DNA of 38,888 bases from Terriglobia bacterium (lineage in GTDB: Bacteria > Acidobacteriota > Terriglobia > Terriglobales > Acidobacteriaceae). The notes below the pieces were generated by a model. The model worked only from the letters and a program-made list of their open reading frames with translations. It was not told the DNA's origin and ran no database searches. Positions 8,403 to 15,001 of the stretch are shown in pieces; position 1 is the stretch's first letter, and every line of letters begins with the position of its first letter. Position numbers and translations under genes: made by a program. The stretch covers positions 1-38,888 of the forward strand of contig JAIQFM010000017.1 of the NCBI GenBank assembly GCA_020073285.1. The letters run 5' to 3'.

Positions 8403-9110
8403 ATGTACGCTGAGGGAGTCGGCGTGGCGCGCGACGACGCGACCGCGGTGAAGTGGTACATGCGCTCGGCGGCGGAGCATCATGCGCCGGGCATGACCAA
8501 TCTCGCCTACATGTACGCCAACGGCCGCGGGATCGCACGGAGCTACGCCGCAGCCTTGCACTGGTACCACGAGGCGGCGGCGAAGGACTACGCACCGGCG
8601 CAGTCCAACCTCGGCTACATGTACGCGCAGGGTTGGGGCGTGGCTCAGGATGACCACGAAGCGTTGAAGCTGTACGAGAAAGCGGCGCACCACGGTTTCG
8701 CTCCGGCCATGGACAACCTCGGGGAAATGTATCTGCACGGCAGAGGCACGGCGCAGAATGTTCCCTTGGCCATCAGCCTGTTCCGGAAGTCGGCGGCGCA
8801 AGGCTCGGCAGGCGCGGCGAACAACCTCGGCTGGTGCTACGAGCACGGCATGGGCGTCGCGCAGAACCTGGCTGAGGCGGCCAAATGGTATCGGATTGCG
8901 GCCGACGCGGGAGTTCCCGAGTCGCAGTACAACCTCGGCGTTCTGTACGCCGAGGGACGCGGCGTCGCGCGCAACGAAGCGGCGGCGAAGGCGTGGTTTG
9001 CCAAAGCAGCGCAGCGCGGCTATGGTCCGGCCCAAGAACAATTGGCGCTGACGGCAACCAGCACACCCGGCGCCGCAAGCGACATTCCCGCCGACTTCAA
9101 GGGACCTTAA
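8403..9110 (+). CDS. Sel1-repeat (SLR) protein, 5' end probably lost
   Basis: 235 residues made of about six Sel1-like repeats of 36 residues, each with an LGxMYxxGxGV motif and an AxxWYxxAA helix (MYAEGVGVARDD, LAYMYANGRGIARS, LGYMYAQGWGVAQDD, LGEMYLHGRGTAQN, LGWCYEHGMGVAQN, LGVLYAEGRGVARN), and a short Pro/Ala tail. SLR solenoids bind protein partners. The ATG lies inside the first repeat, so its first helix and any signal peptide are missing. Upstream in frame the codons read ANADSPQSGGR and then hit TAG at 8364. No ribosome site precedes 8403. The gene may be a truncated relic or translated from an unrecognised start. It converges with the receiver-like gene ending at 9140. Confidence 0.7.
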   Translation: MYAEGVGVARDDATAVKWYMRSAAEHHAPGMTNLAYMYANGRGIARSYAAALHWYHEAAAKDYAPAQSNLGYMYAQGWGVAQDDHEALKLYEKAAHHGFAPAMDNLGEMYLHGRGTAQNVPLAISLFRKSAAQGSAGAANNLGWCYEHGMGVAQNLAEAAKWYRIAADAGVPESQYNLGVLYAEGRGVARNEAAAKAWFAKAAQRGYGPAQEQLALTATSTPGAASDIPADFKGP

Positions 9111-9139
9111 GACAGGATGGCGCGGCTGGGATCGGGACG

Positions 9140-9502
9140 TTAGCTGGCGGCTCGACGCGACTGCAGCAGCGCGCGGTCCACCGCACCGACGAGCGCCTCT
9201 TCTTCTTCCTCCGCCTTCACCACCGCATCCACAACAATTCCGGCGGGCATCTCGCCGCGGCAGATCAGTACAACCGGACTGCGCGTGCTTTGCTGGATGT
9301 GATCGAGCACGAGGTGAAGCTGCGACTTGAGGACGGTATCGCCGATGACGATGAGGTCGAAGCTGTCGTAGGAAAGCTGGCGCAGCGCGACGAGGAGGTT
9401 CTTAGCGCCGTCCACGCGATATCCAGCGTGCCGCAGGGCGGCACTGCGGGCGGTTAACTGGTTTTCGTCGTAATGAATAAACAGGAGACGTCGAGCTGAC
9501 AT
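9140..9502 (-). CDS. Degenerate response-regulator receiver domain protein
   Basis: 120 residues from the ATG at 9502, with AAGGAG 9 nt upstream; in-frame upstream ATGs are not supported. The fold pattern is a lone receiver domain: first strand RRLLFIHYDENQ, helix with ARSAALRHAGYRV, third strand FDLIVIGDTV, fourth strand SPVVLICRG, and a final helix. The usual phospho-acceptor position (D in DLxxxD) is G54 with D55 one residue later, and the acidic pair is reduced to D12-E13. Phosphorylation is therefore doubtful. Proteins of this sort act as protein-interaction modules. An acidic EEEEE patch lies near residue 100. The leader contains a 15-bp tandem repeat. Confidence 0.7.
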   Translation of the reverse strand: MSARRLLFIHYDENQLTARSAALRHAGYRVDGAKNLLVALRQLSYDSFDLIVIGDTVLKSQLHLVLDHIQQSTRSPVVLICRGEMPAGIVVDAVVKAEEEEEALVGAVDRALLQSRRAAS

Positions 9503-9517
9503 CGTGCGCAGCTCCTT

Positions 9518-9547
9518 GGCTGCCGACCCGAGGGCTGCTAACCCGAG
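9518..9547. repeat. 15-bp tandem direct repeat in a 5' leader
   Basis: GGCTGCCGACCCGAG (9518-9532) is followed directly by GGCTGCTAACCCGAG (9533-9547), 13 of 15 identical. It lies just upstream of the ribosome site of the receiver-like gene. It has no 7-bp periodicity, so it differs from the heptad arrays. Confidence 0.6.
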
Positions 9548-9612
9548 TTGTTGACAGTGTACTCCAGAATCGCGGAAATTGGATTTGGTGAGTGGGCTGC
9601 GGGGTAGCGCGC

Positions 9613-10458
9613 TCAATGTTTGCGGAAGCGGCGAGCGATGTCGAACTCCGTTTCCAGCTCGCGGGTGCGGAGGTTCTCGCGGATATGGGCGAGGCGTTGC
9701 TCCAGGCGCAGCAACGCTTCCTCGATATTGGCGGTGTTGGTAAGCGCGACGTCGCGCCACATGCTGTAAGGACTGGTGGCGACGCGGGTCATCTCGCGCA
9801 GCATGCGCCCGCCGATGGCTTTCATGTCCGCATCGTTGCCGAATTCTTCCTCAACCGTGGCCGCCAGGGCCACCGAGAGCATCTGCGGCAGGTGGCTGAT
9901 CCAGGCGCAAAGGCGGTCGTGGCGGTCGGGATCCATCTCCAGCACGCGCGCCCCGATGCGCTCGATCCACTGCACGTATTCGCCGGCGCGGCCGCGGCGG
10001 ATGTCCTGGCCAGGAAGCGGGGTGAACAGCCACACGGCGCCGGTGAAAAGATCGGCATCGGCCTGGCCGATTCCGCTGTTCTCTTTCCCTGCCATGGGAT
10101 GACCGGCGAGAAAACGCTCCGGCGCGCGATCGCCGAAGATATCGCGGGCGCGCGCCACGACATCGGCCTTGGTACTGCCGACGTCGGTACAGAGCGTGTC
10201 GGGCGGGAGCAGCGGGCCGAGCCGCTGCAGGAGATCCATGACCAGGCCGACCGGCGTCGCCAGGACGACCAGGTCGCTGTTGGCGCAGGCTTGCGCAGCA
10301 TCCTCGTGGCCGAGATCGATGGCACCCAGAGTCTTGGCCTGCGCCAGGACCTGCGGGCGATCGCAGCCGACGATGGGCCCGGTGAAGCCGTGTCTCTTGA
10401 ACGCCAGCGCCAGCGAGCCGCCGATGAGGCCGGTGCCGAGGATGGTGATCTGGCGCAC
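9613..10458 (-). CDS. tyrA: Prephenate dehydrogenase
   Basis: 281 residues. An N-terminal Rossmann fold carries GTGLIGGSLA (residues 7-16). The TyrA hallmarks are LATPV near 66, DVGSTKADV near 91 and GHPMAGKE near 118; the last contains the catalytic His of the family. The C-terminal helical dimerisation domain includes WISHLPQMLS. It oxidatively decarboxylates prephenate to 4-hydroxyphenylpyruvate in tyrosine synthesis. The start is GTG at 10458: an in-frame TAA lies four codons upstream, so nothing longer is possible. No strong ribosome site is visible. Upstream lies a ten-unit heptad array. It belongs functionally with the chorismate mutase and DAHP synthase genes, from which it is separated by a plus-strand island. 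Confidence 0.93.
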   Translation of the reverse strand: MRQITILGTGLIGGSLALAFKRHGFTGPIVGCDRPQVLAQAKTLGAIDLGHEDAAQACANSDLVVLATPVGLVMDLLQRLGPLLPPDTLCTDVGSTKADVVARARDIFGDRAPERFLAGHPMAGKENSGIGQADADLFTGAVWLFTPLPGQDIRRGRAGEYVQWIERIGARVLEMDPDRHDRLCAWISHLPQMLSVALAATVEEEFGNDADMKAIGGRMLREMTRVATSPYSMWRDVALTNTANIEEALLRLEQRLAHIRENLRTRELETEFDIARRFRKH

Positions 10459-10484
10459 GTTTGGGATTTAACCACACTTGCCAT

Positions 10485-10554
10485 TTCCGATTGGTGATTT
10501 GTGATTGGGAGGTTGTCGGTTATCGGTTGTCGGTAGTGCGTGGTCTGGAGTCGG
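10485..10554. repeat. Heptad array 2 (TTGTCGG-type, ten units)
   Basis: Seventy bases divide without slippage into ten 7-bp units: TTCCGAT, TGGTGAT, TTGTGAT, TGGGAGG, TTGTCGG, TTATCGG, TTGTCGG, TAGTGCG, TGGTCTG, GAGTCGG. The word drifts along the array from TGGTGAT-like to TTGTCGG-like. It lies 27 bp upstream of the tyrA start. No inverted partner is nearby. Confidence 0.8.
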
Positions 10555-10604
10555 TATATTTCCATCCGGAAAGCTACCCTCCTAGGGGTTGTACGGAGGT
10601 CGTG

Positions 10605-10700
10605 TTGCCGAATTCGGCAGATGAGAGCGGAGGAACGCGGACCAAGCCGCTGCTGGTGTTTGACGGCGATTGCGGGTTCTGCCGCGCCTGGATCGAGTGA
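10605..10700 (+). pseudogene. 5' fragment of a DCC-family (DUF393) thiol oxidoreductase gene
   Basis: A TTG at 10605 with GGAGG about 7 nt upstream opens a short frame containing KPLLVFDGDCGFCRAWIE, then TGA at 10698. LLVFDGDCGFCRAW is the diagnostic N-terminus of the DCC/DUF393 family (about 120-140 residues), whose DxxCxxC motif gives the name. Only this N-terminus remains; I find no continuation in any frame before the toxin-antitoxin promoter 70 bp on. The gene was apparently cut, perhaps when the toxin-antitoxin pair arrived (inference). Confidence 0.65.
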
Positions 10701-10773
10701 GTAGGCGCTCGCTGGCAGGGTTGCCCGTGGCGGTGCGCCCGATATCTCCTAATTTGGGGGATTATAAACATGT

Positions 10774-10803
10774 TTGATTAGGCGACAATATGTCGTGTAC
10801 AAT
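10774..10803 (+). promoter_or_regulatory. Promoter with palindromic operator for the toxin-antitoxin pair
   Basis: TTGATT (10774-10779) and TACAAT (10798-10803) are 18 bp apart. The spacer contains the inverted repeat CGACA-ATA-TGTCG (10783-10795), placed where a bound dimeric antitoxin would block RNA polymerase. The antitoxin ATG is at 10824, after GGAGG. Autoregulation is typical for such modules; here it is inferred. Confidence 0.6.
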
Positions 10804-10823
10804 AAGCTCTTTGGAGGCTCCGA

Positions 10824-11114
10824 ATGGCAGCTACGCAAGCTAGGGTAACGCGCGCGAAGCTTTCGACAACGGTGTCGCCGGAAACGTACGAGTTCTTGGA
10901 GCGGATGGTGAGGTCGGGCGAGGCGGCAAGCATAGCGGAAGCGGTCGATCGATCCGTTGCCAAAGTCCGACAGCTCGAAAATCGCAGACGCCTGGCAAGG
11001 GCGACGGCCGATTATTTCGACCAACTTGAACCGCGGGCCGCTGCCGAAGAAAACGCGCTGGCCCGCGATCTTGCCTCGGCCGCGAGTGGCATCGACTTTG
11101 GCAAAGAGCTCTAA
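10824..11114 (+). CDS. Ribbon-helix-helix-like antitoxin
   Basis: 96 residues, ATG at 10824 with TTTGGAGG about 8 nt upstream. The N-terminus (residues about 10-45) fits a ribbon-helix-helix DNA-binding unit: strand KLSTTVSPETYEFLERMV, then SIAEAVDRSVAKV. The rest is a charged, probably extended helix (RRRLARATADYFDQL, AAAEENALARDLA) of the kind that wraps a toxin. The toxin gene overlaps its 3' end. The palindromic operator in its promoter agrees with an autoregulating DNA binder. Family is inferred from pattern and context; no specific antitoxin name is justified. Confidence 0.68.
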   Translation: MAATQARVTRAKLSTTVSPETYEFLERMVRSGEAASIAEAVDRSVAKVRQLENRRRLARATADYFDQLEPRAAAEENALARDLASAASGIDFGKEL

Positions 11115-11454
11115 CGCGCCGAAGCGGGGCGAAATCTGGCGCGCCAATACCGGCGGCAAGCGGCACACGGTCGTTATTATCTCGCTCGATGAACGCAACC
11201 AGAGCGAACGTGGCAGTTCCGTTCTGGCCGTCCCGTTCGGCAGTTATGGCGCGGACGGCCCAACGTCCAAGCGCATGGAGCCGGGTGAAACCGGCTTGCC
11301 GGAACCTTCGTTCCTCAAGGCTCACTTCATCCAGGTAATCGACAAGAAGGATCTGGTCGAGAAACTTCCACGCATTTTATCCCACCGGCAAATACGCGAA
11401 GTCGTAGCCATGGTCAATCGCGCCATCGACCCCGATGCTCCTTTTGAAGGTTAG
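11086..11454 (+). CDS. MazF/PemK-like endoribonuclease toxin
   Basis: About 122 residues. The conserved part begins KRGEIWRANTGGKRHTVVII, continues with SVLAVPFGSYG, and ends with SFLKAHFIQVIDKKDLVEKL and a helix VVAMVNRAID. This is the order of MazF/PemK toxins (R-G-E-I-W start, the hydrophobic V-V-I strand, then the x-Q-V-D/I-x-K region), which cut mRNA. There is no ATG in frame near the start. GTG at 11086 or TTG at 11098 are the candidates, both inside the antitoxin gene (overlap 17-29 bp), so translation is probably coupled. The pair is an island in the aromatic amino-acid cluster and on the opposite strand to it. Confidence 0.72.
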   Translation: MASTLAKSSNAPKRGEIWRANTGGKRHTVVIISLDERNQSERGSSVLAVPFGSYGADGPTSKRMEPGETGLPEPSFLKAHFIQVIDKKDLVEKLPRILSHRQIREVVAMVNRAIDPDAPFEG

Positions 11455-11474
11455 TCCTACTCGCTAACAGAGGA

Positions 11475-12494
11475 CTACGCAATCGTTCGTCCGACGGCGG
11501 GAGCGATGATGCGCAACGTGTCCATCAGTTCGGCGAACTGCTTCGGATAGAGCGACTGGGCGCCGTCAGAGAGGGCCTTGTCGGGATTGCTGTGGACCTC
11601 GACGATGATGGCATCCGCGCCCGCTGCAACCGCGGCGCGGGCCATCGGAGCGACCTTGTCGCGGCGTCCGGTGCCGTGCGAGGGATCGCCGCAGATGGGC
11701 AGGTGCGAGAGCTTGTGCACGACCGGGATGGCGGAGATGTCCATGGTGTTGCGGGTGTAGGTCTCGAAGGTGCGGATGCCGCGCTCGCACAGGACGATGT
11801 CGTAGTTGCCGCCGGCCATGACGTACTCGGCGGAAAGCAGCATTTCTTCGATGGTGGCGGCGATGCCGCGCTTGAGCATGACCGGCTTGCGCACATGGCC
11901 GAGCTCGCGCAGCAAATTGAAGTTCTGCATGTTGCGTGCGCCGATCTGCAGGATGTCCACGTAGGGGAGCATGAGCGGGATCTGGGAGATTTCCATGACC
12001 TCGCTGATCACCAGCAGGTGGTATTTTTCGCCGGCTTCCTTGAGCAGCTTGAGGCCTTCTTCGCCCATGCCCTGGAAGGAGTAGGGCGAGGAGCGCGGCT
12101 TAAAGGCCCCGCCGCGCAGGACGCGGGCGCCGGCGGCGGAGATTTGCTCGGCGGTGGAGAAGAGTTGCTCGCGCGATTCCACCGAGCACGGGCCGGCCAT
12201 GACCAAGACCTTGTCGCCGCCAACCGTGAGATCGTTGGGCAACTTGACCACCGTGCCTTGCGGGCGGAAATGCTTGGCGACGAGTTTGTAGGGCGCGCTG
12301 ATGCGGTGAACGAGGTGGACGCCGTCGAGAACCTCGATGTCGCGGACGTCGAAATCCGTGCGCGCGCCGACCGCGCCGAGCACGGTGTGGCGCTCGCCGG
12401 TCGAGCGGTGGACGGAGAACCCGAGGCCGACCAGGTGCTCGATGACTTTCTGGACCTGCTCTTCGCTGGCGCCTTCTTGCATGGTCACAATCAT
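11475..12494 (-). CDS. aroF: 3-deoxy-7-phosphoheptulonate (DAHP) synthase, type I-beta with regulatory domain
   Basis: 339 residues. Residues 1-70 form a ferredoxin-like regulatory domain, as in the Thermotoga enzyme (MIVTMQEGASEEQVQKVIEH). Residues about 90-335 are the TIM barrel with MAGPCSVES (metal Cys), RGGAFKPRSSPYSFQG, LKRGIAATIEE, GDPSHGTGRRD (metal His) and VEVHSNPDKALSDGAQS (metal Glu and Asp). It condenses phosphoenolpyruvate and erythrose 4-phosphate, the first committed shikimate-pathway step; feedback by an aromatic end product would act through the N-terminal domain. Upstream is the chorismate mutase gene (55 bp). A heptad array touches the ATG directly, and there is no Shine-Dalgarno sequence. 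The gene symbol follows the Thermotoga-type naming. Confidence 0.93.
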   Translation of the reverse strand: MIVTMQEGASEEQVQKVIEHLVGLGFSVHRSTGERHTVLGAVGARTDFDVRDIEVLDGVHLVHRISAPYKLVAKHFRPQGTVVKLPNDLTVGGDKVLVMAGPCSVESREQLFSTAEQISAAGARVLRGGAFKPRSSPYSFQGMGEEGLKLLKEAGEKYHLLVISEVMEISQIPLMLPYVDILQIGARNMQNFNLLRELGHVRKPVMLKRGIAATIEEMLLSAEYVMAGGNYDIVLCERGIRTFETYTRNTMDISAIPVVHKLSHLPICGDPSHGTGRRDKVAPMARAAVAAGADAIIVEVHSNPDKALSDGAQSLYPKQFAELMDTLRIIAPAVGRTIA

Positions 12495-12529
12495 AGTTGT
12501 CAGGAGTCAGTAGTCAGGAGTCAGGGGCC
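12495..12529. repeat. Heptad array 3 (AGGAGTC), abutting the aroF start
   Basis: Five units: AGTTGTC, AGGAGTC, AGTAGTC, AGGAGTC, AGGGGCC. The first unit begins at the base after the aroF start codon (which ends at 12494), so on the mRNA the array occupies the ribosome-binding region and reads ...GACTCCTGACAACT-AUG. Confidence 0.85.
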
Positions 12530-12549
12530 GCGGCCCGGAAGTGAAACTC

Positions 12550-12870
12550 CTAATCGTTAACTTCAGCCTCCAATTCGGTGTCGCTGCCGTCGGTCTTGGC
12601 CTTGGGGACAAATTCGTCCTTCTGAATCTTGCGCATCACGTCAATCAGGCGCTCGTAAATCGTGGTCAGGTCGCGATCGGCGAGCGGACCGCGGTTGGCG
12701 CGGTGCACGTTCTCGTGGATCACCTTCTCGCGATCGGGCTCGTAAACCGGCTGGTTGGTGCCGCGCTTGAGCCGTCCGATTTCCCGCGCGCAGCGGGCGC
12801 GCTCGTTGAGCAACTCCACCAGGCGACAGTCCAGCTCGTCGATTTTCTTGCGCCAATCCGCGATGTCCAT
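12550..12870 (-). CDS. AroQ-type chorismate mutase
   Basis: 106 residues. Residues 1-90 match the all-helical AroQ fold: DWRKKIDELDCRLVELLNER (helix 1 with the conserved Arg and the L-L-N-x-R motif), ARCAREIGRLKR (the I-G-x-x-K motif), then PDREKVIHENVHRANRG and a last helix TTIYERLIDVMRKI. It converts chorismate to prephenate, the branch point to phenylalanine and tyrosine. The last 15 residues are an acidic tail (DTELEAEVND). No fused dehydratase, dehydrogenase or DAHP synthase domain is present, although aroF is adjacent, suggesting a physical or regulatory partnership (inference). Its ATG is directly preceded by a heptad array with no ribosome site. Confidence 0.92.
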   Translation of the reverse strand: MDIADWRKKIDELDCRLVELLNERARCAREIGRLKRGTNQPVYEPDREKVIHENVHRANRGPLADRDLTTIYERLIDVMRKIQKDEFVPKAKTDGSDTELEAEVND

Positions 12871-12905
12871 AAGAACAGCTATCAGCTATCAGCTAAGAGC
12901 GTAAG
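12871..12905. repeat. Heptad array 4 (GCTATCA), abutting the chorismate mutase start
   Basis: Units AAGAACA, GCTATCA, GCTATCA, GCTAAGA, GCGTAAG start at the base next to the start codon. Bases 12878-12894 are complementary (16 of 17) to 12991-13007 in array 5, so the leader between trpA and the mutase gene can fold into a long stem. Confidence 0.85.
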
Positions 12906-12911
12906 ACTTAC
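12901..12911. promoter_or_regulatory. Palindrome GTAAG-A-CTTAC upstream of the chorismate mutase gene
   Basis: An 11-bp inverted repeat 31 bp upstream of the start codon. A closely similar palindrome, CGTAAGCTTACG, lies 9 bp upstream of trpA. Two related palindromes before two aromatic genes suggest a shared binding site, but this one overlaps the heptad array and could be chance. Confidence 0.3.
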
Positions 12912-12952
12912 AGTGTACGTGGCCGGTGACACAACTCGACTCTAAAGCGAGG

Positions 12953-13759
12953 CTATCTCGGAACGGCACTCGATCCGGCTGATAGCTGAGAGCTGAAAGC
13001 TGATAGCTCCTTTACTAATTCTGCCACAGCTTGGGGCGCATGACCCAGTGGAGCCGATTTTTCGATGGCCTGCACGATAGCGCTGCCGACCACGGCGGCG
13101 TCGGCGAACTGCGCCACCTGTTGCACATGTTCCGCGGTGGAGATGCCAAAGCCAACGGCAATGGGCAATTTGGTGTAGCGGCGCAGGCGCGTGACCAACT
13201 GGCGGGCGTCGGTGGCAAGTTCCTGGCGCGTGCCGGTGACGCCGGTGCGCGAGACGGCGTAGAGGAATCCGGTGGAAACTTCGGCGATCCTCTTCAGACG
13301 CTGGCCGGTCGAGGTGGGCGCGGCAAGGAAAACGGTCGCGAGGTCGCGGCGGCGCATGTGCGTGAGATATTCCTGCGCTTCTTCGACGGGCAAGTCGGTG
13401 ACGAGCGCGCCGTCAACTCCGGCATCGGCAGCGGCGGCGCAAAAGCGCTTGAGGCCGAAGCGGAGAATGGGGTTCAGGTACGAGAAGATGATCAGGCCCG
13501 CATCGCGGCGTTGAGAGCGGACTTCGCGCGCCAGCTCCAGCACGGCGCTGAGTGTGGTGCCCTGACGCAGGGCACGCTCGCTGGCGCGCTGGATCACTGG
13601 GCCGTCGGCGACGGGGTCGCTGAAGGGAACGCCGAGTTCGATGACGTCTGATCCCGCATCGATTGCGGCAAGCGCGATGTCACGCGTGGTGGCGAGGTCG
13701 GGGTCGCCGCAGGTGATGTAGGCCACCAGCGATGGATGTCTGCTCAGACTTAGAGGCAT
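12953..13759 (-). CDS. trpA: Tryptophan synthase alpha subunit
   Basis: 268 residues, (beta/alpha)8 barrel. It cleaves indole-3-glycerol phosphate to indole. The catalytic pair is visible: Glu in VIELGVPFSDP and Asp in SDPVADGP. Phosphate-site and loop motifs GLIIFSYLNP, ALVTDLPVEEA, FLAAPTST, YAVSRTGVTGTR and VGFGIST follow in order. The last 17 or so residues (ELSAFSSQLSAGSSAVPR) are not TrpA-like; they are translated from heptad array 5, which has extended or replaced the original 3' end. A perfect palindrome lies just upstream of the ATG; no ribosome site is seen. trpB lies about 1.2 kb upstream, beyond an inserted plus-strand gene. Confidence 0.95.
   Translation of the reverse strand: MPLSLSRHPSLVAYITCGDPDLATTRDIALAAIDAGSDVIELGVPFSDPVADGPVIQRASERALRQGTTLSAVLELAREVRSQRRDAGLIIFSYLNPILRFGLKRFCAAAADAGVDGALVTDLPVEEAQEYLTHMRRRDLATVFLAAPTSTGQRLKRIAEVSTGFLYAVSRTGVTGTRQELATDARQLVTRLRRYTKLPIAVGFGISTAEHVQQVAQFADAAVVGSAIVQAIEKSAPLGHAPQAVAELVKELSAFSSQLSAGSSAVPR
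12977..13011. repeat. Heptad array 5 (AGCTGAT), inside the 3' coding end of trpA
   Basis: Units GGCTGAT, AGCTGAG, AGCTGAA, AGCTGAT, AGCTCCT. On the trpA strand they read AGCTATCAGCTTTCAGCTC and supply codons for the Ser/Leu/Ala-rich tail. The word is the reverse complement of array 4, 72 bp away. Confidence 0.85.
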
Positions 13760-13767
13760 AGTACGTT

Positions 13768-13779
13768 CGTAAGCTTACG
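13768..13779. promoter_or_regulatory. Perfect 12-bp palindrome CGTAAGCTTACG upstream of trpA
   Basis: It lies 9 bp upstream of the trpA ATG, where a ribosome site would normally be. It could be an operator or a small hairpin masking initiation. Compare GTAAGACTTAC at 12901-12911. Confidence 0.4.
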
Positions 13780-13876
13780 CTTGGGGTGTCATTACCTTCG
13801 TCATGGCGGGCACCGGTCCGATTGCGCTTACCATTCCTCCTGGCGTCCGGCCGCTCGGCCGGCGTGGGAGGAGCAT

Positions 13877-14887
13877 ATGCATCCGGAACTCACGATGCTG
13901 CTGTGGGTTGTCGGAGCCCTGGTCGTGTTCGGCATCCCGACGATCATGAAGAAAACCATGCTTCCCCGCGACCTCCAATTCGAGGAGGTGCCACCCGAGC
14001 GCCTCACGCCGCGGCAAGCCGAGTTTCTCGCCGGCTATGACACCCAGATTCGCGCCCTTGGATACGACGATTTCGTAACTTACCGCGTTACCAACCTCAA
14101 GGGCGCAAATATCTGCCGCACTTACTTCAGCCGAAATTCCTGGTCGCGCTGCACCGTAGCGGCCGTCACCGTCGAAAAGAAGATGAGCACCAGTTGGATC
14201 GAGTTCAATTCCAATTTCTCCGACGGCACTATGCTGAGCACGCGCAACACGCAGTTCTCATCCCCTTTTAGCCGCCCGCCTTACCAGATCGTGCAGCTCT
14301 ATCCCGGGGTGAGCGACCCGGCGCGGCTGAAGGCCAGTCACGACCAGCGTGTCGAATCGTTCGCCGCTCGCGGCCAGGTCTTCATTGACCGCAACAACTT
14401 TTTTGACGAGTTCCGCAAGGGCCACCAGCGCAATTGCGAGCACCAAGCCTCCAAGAAGCTGATGCGACTGGACGGCAACGGCATCTATCGTGCCACAAGC
14501 CGGCTCGCGCTGCGTGCAATCGTGAGATTTCTTAACCCGTTTTCCGACAACTTTACGCCGGCTCGCGCCGCTGCCGGCCTGCTGCTCGGCGCCGGCCTGC
14601 CGTTCGCCGTCACTATAGCGTCAGGGCCGTTGGCCCTGTGGGCTAGCCCTCATCTCGGCGTTACCCCGGAAGGAGGCGCGCTGTTGATGACCGCGGGTGC
14701 GTTCATCCTCACCGGCGTGGCCCTGGGCAGGCTGTTTCAGCACAAGGTGTTCATCTGGGCGCTGCTGCTTGGCTACCTGCCGACCGCTCTTATGGGAGGT
14801 CCGTACGGCCTCAGTTTCAGTTTGTTGATGGCGTGGACAGCGGACCTTACGCAGCGGGTCCGTTCGCGCCGCCGTGCGATAGCGTGA
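13877..14887 (+). CDS. Membrane protein of unknown function between trpB and trpA
   Basis: 336 residues from the ATG at 13877 with GGGAGGAG 5 nt upstream. One N-terminal transmembrane helix (MLLWVVGALVVFGIPTIM) is followed by a soluble region of about 200 residues with no family I recognise (motifs LTPRQAEFLAGYDTQIRALG, CRTYFSRNSWSRC, WIEFNSNFSDG, FFDEFRKGHQRNCEHQ). Two to three C-terminal helices follow (residues about 235-325, AGLLLGAGLPFAVTIASG, LLMTAGAFILTGVALG, FIWALLLGYLPTALMGG). It is transcribed against the surrounding trp genes and splits trpB from trpA. A hairpin follows between it and the converging trpB. Function unknown; an inserted gene is the simplest reading. Confidence 0.72.
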   Translation: MHPELTMLLWVVGALVVFGIPTIMKKTMLPRDLQFEEVPPERLTPRQAEFLAGYDTQIRALGYDDFVTYRVTNLKGANICRTYFSRNSWSRCTVAAVTVEKKMSTSWIEFNSNFSDGTMLSTRNTQFSSPFSRPPYQIVQLYPGVSDPARLKASHDQRVESFAARGQVFIDRNNFFDEFRKGHQRNCEHQASKKLMRLDGNGIYRATSRLALRAIVRFLNPFSDNFTPARAAAGLLLGAGLPFAVTIASGPLALWASPHLGVTPEGGALLMTAGAFILTGVALGRLFQHKVFIWALLLGYLPTALMGGPYGLSFSLLMAWTADLTQRVRSRRRAIA

Positions 14888-14951
14888 ATTGTCGGCTCGG
14901 CCTTATTTCTGCCGTCCTTTCGGGACTCCAACGAAATTCCGGTCGGCCTTT

Positions 14952-14969
14952 CCGGCACTTACTTGCCGG
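14952..14969. terminator. Hairpin between converging genes
   Basis: CCGGCA (14952-14957) and TGCCGG (14964-14969) form a 6-bp stem around CTTACT, between the membrane-protein gene (plus, ends 14887) and trpB (minus, ends 15002). U-tracts are poor, so termination is a guess from position. Confidence 0.35.
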
Positions 14970-15001
14970 GCTGGTTTCTACCGCGCCTGCAGGGCTGGGG
15001 A

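Noticed and set aside
8310-9041. Minus-strand frame opposite the Sel1 gene with a repetitive appearance
   Set aside because: Its 36-residue periodicity is the mirror of the Sel1 repeats on the other strand.
10957-11085. Long upstream extension of the toxin gene from an ATG at 10957
   Set aside because: The extra 43 codons lie wholly inside the antitoxin gene in another frame and precede the conserved KRGEIW start; GTG 11086 or TTG 11098 are better.
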